From positions 6,440 to 70,439 of the forward strand of contig CAZAUQ010000004.1 in the NCBI GenBank assembly GCA_964488495.1: a stretch of 64,000 nucleotides of DNA, given 5' to 3'. Source of the stretch: UBA1402 sp964488495 (lineage in GTDB: Bacteria > Bacteroidota > Bacteroidia > Bacteroidales > UBA1402). The translations under genes were made by a program, and so were the position numbers. The notes beneath the pieces are model-generated. The model was not told the origin of the DNA and searched no databases. It saw nothing but the letters and a program-made list of their open reading frames with translations. Positions 59,642-64,000 of this stretch are shown here, piece after piece. How positions within the stretch are numbered: position 1 is the first letter of the stretch; each line of letters begins with the position of its first letter.

Positions 59642-60430
59642 TCAGAGTAAACTGGCTTTGATGCCTTTGATGACAGAAGCGGTAAAACCAGAAGCTTCCA
59701 TTTCGTTCAAGCCCCTGATGGTGATACCTCCGGGTGTAGTGACTTTGCGGATTTCCACTTCGGGGGTGGTTTTGTTTTTAAGTAACAGCTCGGCGGCTCC
59801 CTTAACGGTTTGAGCTATCAGTTCTGTAGCCTGTTCGGGACTAAAGCCCATTTCGATGGCCACCTGAACGTTAGCTTTAATGAACTGCAGCGCAAAGCCC
59901 GTCCCGCAGGAAGTCAGCGAAGTGCCCGCAGCCAGCATTTCCTGGGGAATAAGCACCGCTTTGCCCAAATGCCCGAGCATTTTCATCATTAACTTGTCTT
60001 GTTCGGGACTGGAGTTGGCTGCCGACAACAGACTCATGCTTTCTCTCAATGCTATGGCCGTGTTGGGAATAAACCGATAACAGGACAGAGTAGAAAGGCT
60101 TTCGGGCAATTTGCTGTAAATCTGCTCAAAACTCACTCCGGCAGCCACTATTACCAAAATAGGCCTGGAGAGTTCCAGCAATGGAGCTATTTCTGTCAGG
60201 ATTGTTCCAACCAGCCAGGGTTTAACAGCCACGATTACGATGTCAGCCTGAGCGGCCGCTTTGTTCTGAGTAGAGCTTTGAATCTTAGGAAAAGAATTTT
60301 TAATCAGCTCCAGATTGGATTTTTCGATATCCGAGATAAAGATGTCGTTTTCGGGCACAAAAGCCGATTTGGCCAAGCCTGATATGATGGCTTTGCCGAT
60401 GTTGCCCACTCCTATAATTCCGATTTTCAT
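59642..60430 (-). CDS. proC: Pyrroline-5-carboxylate reductase
   Basis: Reduces pyrroline-5-carboxylate to proline with NAD(P)H. At 262 residues it has an N-terminal GIIGVGNIGKAIISGL motif (about 3-18), IVIVAVKPW, VAAGVSFEQI, CYRFIPNTAIALRESM and the C-terminal TTPGGITIRGLNEME signature. It sits between argD and proB. The 126-base gap to argD has no recognised promoter match, so read-through from argG-argC-argD is possible. Confidence 0.95.
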   Translation of the reverse strand: MKIGIIGVGNIGKAIISGLAKSAFVPENDIFISDIEKSNLELIKNSFPKIQSSTQNKAAAQADIVIVAVKPWLVGTILTEIAPLLELSRPILVIVAAGVSFEQIYSKLPESLSTLSCYRFIPNTAIALRESMSLLSAANSSPEQDKLMMKMLGHLGKAVLIPQEMLAAGTSLTSCGTGFALQFIKANVQVAIEMGFSPEQATELIAQTVKGAAELLLKNKTTPEVEIRKVTTPGGITIRGLNEMEASGFTASVIKGIKASLL

Positions 60431-60556
60431 AGTTGAACTTTTTTTAATGATAGCAACTAAGCTAAAGTTTTATTTTTAAATGCGGAAGCGTTCATGGATG
60501 GTTTTATCACTCGCTGAGAGGATTGATTTTATCCTTGTCGTTTCCTGTTTTTTATA

Positions 60557-61687
60557 CTAGAACGTTTTCAAGGCCAGTTTGAATTTTTCTATAAAAAGTC
60601 CGGCTTGTTCAATGCTCAGGCTCAAAGGCGGCAGAAGGCGTATAACTTGGCTGCCGCTGACCCCCGTAAACACTCCGTGTTCAAAAAGCAGGTTTTTCCG
60701 GAGATCTTTTATAGCTTTGTCGAATTCCAGGCCTATCATCAGCCCCAGGCCGCGGACTTCTTTTATTTGCGGTATGGACTTACATTCTTTTATCAAATAA
60801 TCTCCCACCCGGGCGGCGTTGCTTATTAAATCTTCCTGTTCTATGACATCCAGCACGGCCAGAGCTGCGGCACAAGCCAGGTGGTTACCTCCGAAGGTGG
60901 TTCCCAACATGCCGTGAACAGCCTTGAATTCGGGGCTGATGATGAGTCCGCTCATGGGGAAACCATTGGCGATGCCTTTAGCTACTGTGATCAAATCGGG
61001 TCGTATGCCGGCGTGTTGATGGGCAAAAAATTTGCCGCTGCGTCCGTAGCCCGATTGTATTTCGTCCAGAATCAGGACCGTTTTTGTCTCACTGCAGGTT
61101 TTGCGCAAAGCGTGCAAAAATGCCGGATCGGGAATATGAATACCGCCTACACCCATAATGCCTTCGACGATGACTGCAGAGACATCTCCCTTAGCCAGGC
61201 AGTTTTGCATGGCCGGAACGTCGTTGAGCGACAAAAATTCCACCTCCATGCCCTGATTGACCGGAGCCACTATGTTGGGGTTGTCCGTGACACGAACAGC
61301 TGCCGAAGTACGGCCGTGAAAGGCCTTGCGAAAGGCTACTACTTTGCGGCGTCCGTTATGAAACGAAGCCAGTTTGAGTGCGTTTTCGTTGGCTTCAGCT
61401 CCGGAATTTACCAGAAAAAGGCTGTAGTCTTCGTAGCCGGAAATCTTTCCAAGGCGTTCAGCAAAGATCCTTTGCAGGCTGTTTACTACAGAGTTGGAAT
61501 AAAAACCCAGTTTGCCGGCTTGTTCCGAAATCTTTTGTACGTAATGTGGGTGGGAATGCCCGATGGAAATTACGGCATGCCCGCCGTAGAGATCGAGGTA
61601 CTCCCGTCCCTGTTTGTCGTAAATGAAGCAATTTTTGCCGCTGACTATTTCGAGGTCGTATAAGGGGTAAACATCAAATAAATTCAT
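60557..61687 (-). CDS. argD: Acylornithine aminotransferase
   Basis: PLP-dependent transamination of N2-acylglutamate semialdehyde to N2-acylornithine. It has 376 residues with NSGAEANENALKLA (about 94-107), LILDEIQSGYGRSGKFFAHQ (about 205-224), the PLP lysine Lys237 in TVAKGIANG and TTFGGNHLACAAALA. In this pathway the acyl group is probably succinyl, given the neighbouring SOTCase; the aminotransferase itself does not show this. It starts 23 bases after the argC stop. Confidence 0.94.
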   Translation of the reverse strand: MNLFDVYPLYDLEIVSGKNCFIYDKQGREYLDLYGGHAVISIGHSHPHYVQKISEQAGKLGFYSNSVVNSLQRIFAERLGKISGYEDYSLFLVNSGAEANENALKLASFHNGRRKVVAFRKAFHGRTSAAVRVTDNPNIVAPVNQGMEVEFLSLNDVPAMQNCLAKGDVSAVIVEGIMGVGGIHIPDPAFLHALRKTCSETKTVLILDEIQSGYGRSGKFFAHQHAGIRPDLITVAKGIANGFPMSGLIISPEFKAVHGMLGTTFGGNHLACAAALAVLDVIEQEDLISNAARVGDYLIKECKSIPQIKEVRGLGLMIGLEFDKAIKDLRKNLLFEHGVFTGVSGSQVIRLLPPLSLSIEQAGLFIEKFKLALKTF

Positions 61688-61710
61688 TTTCTTCCAGTTT
61701 TGGTATAGGC

Positions 61711-62673
61711 TTAGAACCCGATACTTTTAAGATTCAGCCCTGTTTTTTCGTCCAGGCCAAACATCAGGTTCATATTTTGAACCGCTTGGCCGGAAGCGCC
61801 TTTTAATAAATTATCCACCACAGAAACAATCAGGAGTTGATCTCCGTGCTTTTGGAGATGTAACAAACATTTGTTGGTGTTGACCACTTGCTTGAGGTCG
61901 GGATTTTCTTTGCAGACAAAGCAGAAAGCAGCGTCGTTGTAAAAGTCGGCATAGACCTTTTCGGCTTCCTGGAGGCTCCAGGGGCAAGGGGTGTAGGCCG
62001 TGGCCAGAATACCTCTTGGGAAATCTCCCCGCAGAGGGATGAAATGGACGTCGGCCTTGAATCCTTTTTGCAAAGCGCCCAGGGTTTGTCTGATTTCTTT
62101 CAGGTGTTGATGTTCGAAAGCTTTGTAAACCGAAATATTGTTGTTTCTCCAGCTGAAATGCGAAGTGGGCGAAGGTTTAACGCCGGCTCCGGTAGAACCG
62201 GTAATGGCGTTGACGTGAACATCGGAATTCAACAGACCGGCAGCCGCCAGGGGCAGCAAGGCCAGCTCAATGCATGTGGCAAAACAGCCGGGGTTGGCAA
62301 TTTTGTCGGCCCGGCGAATCTTTTCCTTTTGCCATTCGGGTAAACCGTAGACAAAACCATCGCTTTCGTCGCGATAATCGGTGGATAAATCAATCAGTTT
62401 AAGTTTGGACGGCAGGTTGTGGCTTTCAAGAAACTTCTTGCTGTCGCCATGAGCAGAGCAGAGGAAAAGCACATCTATTTCATCCGTGAGCGGTTCGCTT
62501 ACAAAAGTCAGCTCACATTCTCCGTAAAGCCCTCCGTGTACCGAGACAACAGGCTTGCCCGCGTTGCTGCTGCTGTGTACAAACACAATCTCTGTGTCGG
62601 GATGATGAATCAATATCCGCAGCAATTCCCCGGCGGTATAACCTGCTCCGCCAATTATTCCAACTTTGATCAT
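61711..62673 (-). CDS. argC: N-acylglutamyl-phosphate reductase
   Basis: NADPH-dependent reduction of N2-acyl-glutamyl phosphate to the semialdehyde. It has 320 residues from the ATG at 62673, which overlaps the argG stop as ATGA. A much longer frame reading upstream lies inside argG and is not supported. It has GIIGGAGYTAGELLRIL (about 5-21), LSTDYR, the catalytic Cys130 in IANPGCFATCIELALLPLA, and the helical PSPTSHFSWRNNN segment. The acyl group (acetyl or succinyl) cannot be read from this protein. Confidence 0.94.
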   Translation of the reverse strand: MIKVGIIGGAGYTAGELLRILIHHPDTEIVFVHSSSNAGKPVVSVHGGLYGECELTFVSEPLTDEIDVLFLCSAHGDSKKFLESHNLPSKLKLIDLSTDYRDESDGFVYGLPEWQKEKIRRADKIANPGCFATCIELALLPLAAAGLLNSDVHVNAITGSTGAGVKPSPTSHFSWRNNNISVYKAFEHQHLKEIRQTLGALQKGFKADVHFIPLRGDFPRGILATAYTPCPWSLQEAEKVYADFYNDAAFCFVCKENPDLKQVVNTNKCLLHLQKHGDQLLIVSVVDNLLKGASGQAVQNMNLMFGLDEKTGLNLKSIGF

Positions 62674-63872
62674 TTTTTGTTTGCTCTGTCTTGTACGTTG
62701 TAATAGATTTTCATCTGGTTGCCCAGTATTTTGGTAAAGCCTTTCATGTCGTTGGCATCCCAGGCTTTGTTTACTTCGCCGTATTCGCCGAAATCGGTTT
62801 TCATCAGATCGTAGGGGCTGTCTACTCCTATCAGGCTGAAGCTGTAGGGTCTGAGCCTGATGCTGACTTTGCCGCAGACATTGCCCTGGCTGCTGCAGAG
62901 GAAAGCTTCCATATCGCGCATCACCGGTTCCAGGTATTGCGCTTCGTGCAGAAACATCCCGTACCAGGTTCCAATCTGATCTTTCCAGTATTGTTGCCAT
63001 TTGGTCAGGGTATGCTTTTCGAGCATTTTGTGGGCCTGAATAATCAGCATGGGTGCGGCGGCTTCAAAACCCACCCGGCCTTTGATGCCGATAATGGTGT
63101 CGCCTATGTGCATGTCACGGCCTATGCCGTAGGCGGAGGCAATCTCTTCCACTTTTTGTATGGCTTTCACTTTGTCGGTATAAGGGGTTCCGTTCACTCC
63201 GGAGATTTCTCCTCTGTAAAAATCAATACACAGCACTTCGCTGCCCTCTTTGGTGATTTGGCTTGGATAGGCCGACTCTGGCAGGGTTTGCTCGGAATGC
63301 AGAGTTTCCTTTCCTCCTATGGATGTTCCCCAAAGCCCTTTGTTGATGGAATATTCCATCTTGGTAAAGTCGGCCTGGTAACCATGTTTTTTGAGGTAAT
63401 TTATTTCGTATTCACGAGTCAACACCATATCGCGGGTAGGAGTGATTATTTCGATTTCGGGTGCCAGTATCTGAAAAGTCAGGTCGAAACGCACCTGGTC
63501 GTTGCCGGCTCCCGTGCTGCCGTGGGCTACGTATTTTGCGCCGACAGACTTGGCGTATTCTATAATGGCGATGGCCTGAAATATGCGTTCCGAGCTCACC
63601 GAGATGGGGTAAGTGCCGTTGCGCAATACATTGCCAAAGACCATATACTTGATGCTCTTTTCGTAATATTCCCTGGTGATATCGAGGCTTACGTGTTTTA
63701 CGGCTCCCAGCCGGAAAGCCTTTTCTTCGATTACTTTGAGGTCTTCCTGCGAAAAGCCACCTGTATTTGCCACGGCGGTATAAACCTCGAAATTCTTTTC
63801 GATACTGAGGTATTTTACGCAGAAGGAGGTGTCTAATCCTCCACTGAAAGCTAATACTACTTTTTCTTTCAT
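62670..63872 (-). CDS. argG: Argininosuccinate synthase
   Basis: Joins citrulline and aspartate with ATP to form argininosuccinate. It has 400 residues with the N-terminal PP-loop AFSGGLDTSFCVKYL (about 8-22), HGSTGAGNDQVRFDL, the GLWGTSIGG segment and a C-terminal synthetase domain. The next step (argH) is not in the window. The start lies 42 bases after the stop of an incomplete gene of the same direction. The stop overlaps argC. Confidence 0.95.
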   Translation of the reverse strand: MKEKVVLAFSGGLDTSFCVKYLSIEKNFEVYTAVANTGGFSQEDLKVIEEKAFRLGAVKHVSLDITREYYEKSIKYMVFGNVLRNGTYPISVSSERIFQAIAIIEYAKSVGAKYVAHGSTGAGNDQVRFDLTFQILAPEIEIITPTRDMVLTREYEINYLKKHGYQADFTKMEYSINKGLWGTSIGGKETLHSEQTLPESAYPSQITKEGSEVLCIDFYRGEISGVNGTPYTDKVKAIQKVEEIASAYGIGRDMHIGDTIIGIKGRVGFEAAAPMLIIQAHKMLEKHTLTKWQQYWKDQIGTWYGMFLHEAQYLEPVMRDMEAFLCSSQGNVCGKVSIRLRPYSFSLIGVDSPYDLMKTDFGEYGEVNKAWDANDMKGFTKILGNQMKIYYNVQDRANKK

Positions 63873-63914
63873 CTTATGCTGTTTTTTTAGAGTGTCATCC
63901 GAAATAGCCCGGTT

Positions 63915-64000
63915 TTACACCCGCTTGTTTTTTTTATGTTCCCTGGGATCGTACAGCATGGCTGTGCACATGCAAAAACGACGGTTTTTTTCGGCCAGGA
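63915..64000 (-). CDS. 3' end of an unidentified gene upstream of argG (partial)
   Basis: An open frame enters from the right edge and ends at TAA (63915-63917), giving 27 visible residues. It ends in FCMCTAMLYDPREHKKNKRV, a cysteine-containing then basic tail. I do not recognise it firmly. In Bacteroides-like arginine operons an acetyltransferase gene often lies here, so that is a guess from context only. The same direction and the 42-base gap fit an operon with argG. Confidence 0.5.
   Translation of the reverse strand, partial: LAEKNRRFCMCTAMLYDPREHKKNKRV

Noticed and set aside
58828..59661. A 277-codon rightward open frame opposite proB
   Set aside because: Antisense shadow of proB with no recognisable protein motif.
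60431..60556. A regulatory leader or terminator between argD and proC
   Set aside because: A short AGGAT/ATCCT pairing exists but has no T-tract and is too weak; no promoter box was found.
62673..63000. A 109-codon N-terminal extension of argC
   Set aside because: It lies inside argG in another frame and is Gln/Arg-rich without similarity to ArgC; the ATG at 62673 fits the family start.
62691..63836. A 381-codon rightward open frame
   Set aside because: It is the exact antisense of argG, which has full family motifs; the long frame arises from codon bias of the real gene.
1..64000. CRISPR arrays, tRNA or rRNA genes, insertion sequences
   Set aside because: No repeat-spacer series, cloverleaf-like sequence with the usual TTCGAATCC arm, or transposase motif was seen in any intergenic region.

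Overview
The window reads as a chromosomal segment of an anaerobic Bacteroidota, most likely a Bacteroidales relative. Four things point there. Genes are tightly packed, with promoters of the Bacteroidota type (-7 box TAnnTTTG, sometimes with a TTTG about 19-20 bases upstream) and no consistent Shine-Dalgarno sequences. Arginine is made with an N-succinylornithine-type transcarbamylase. The families are characteristic of the phylum (large PurL, OstA-like protein, SurA-like chaperones, YfhO, PgpH-type HD protein, CBM9-like protein). The gene order resembles Bacteroides-type arginine and tig-clpP-clpX loci. No rRNA, tRNA, insertion sequence, phage or CRISPR array was seen, and no gene-free stretch exceeds 300 bases.

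Layout. 1-10.7 kb: purL (cut at the window start), a CBM9-like protein, an MBL-fold hydrolase, rfbD with a GH105-like lipoprotein, mdh with a strong terminator, a SPOR protein, folE and a 2-hydroxyacid dehydrogenase. 10.8-15.8 kb: a PgpH-like cyclic-di-AMP phosphodiesterase facing gltX and waaA (kdtA). 15.8-30.7 kb: a surface-glycan region with a flippase, a family 2 glycosyltransferase, UDP-glucuronate decarboxylase, and then a ten-gene leftward run. That run begins with ahcY (S-adenosylhomocysteine hydrolase) and holds three methyltransferases, five glycosyltransferases or similar proteins and a YfhO membrane protein. Part of it is clearly more AT-rich than its surroundings.

31-43 kb: a leftward block of recQ, three periplasmic SurA/parvulin-type proteins, an OstA-like protein, a small membrane protein, mutL and an RNase R homologue. 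The RNase R appears to lack both cold-shock domains. 43-50.5 kb: tig-clpP-clpX leftward, and rightward a CPBP membrane protease, a RACo-like ferredoxin/ASKHA protein and a glutamine synthetase. 50.6-55.3 kb: a four-domain CoA-disulfide-reductase/rhodanese/TusA/DsrE fusion, a predicted heavy-metal exporter and an EamA transporter. 55.3-64 kb: trpS and a leftward arginine/proline operon, argG-argC-argD-proC-proB-proA-argF', preceded by the 3' end of one more gene.

The most notable items are the RNase R without cold-shock domains, the glycan-methylation operon carrying its own SAH hydrolase, serine 90 at the substrate-specificity position of the succinylornithine transcarbamylase, the four-domain persulfide protein, two pairs of overlapping divergent promoters, and an intrinsic terminator at 30.95 kb that follows no recognised gene. 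All functional calls come from reading the translated sequence; no database search was run.
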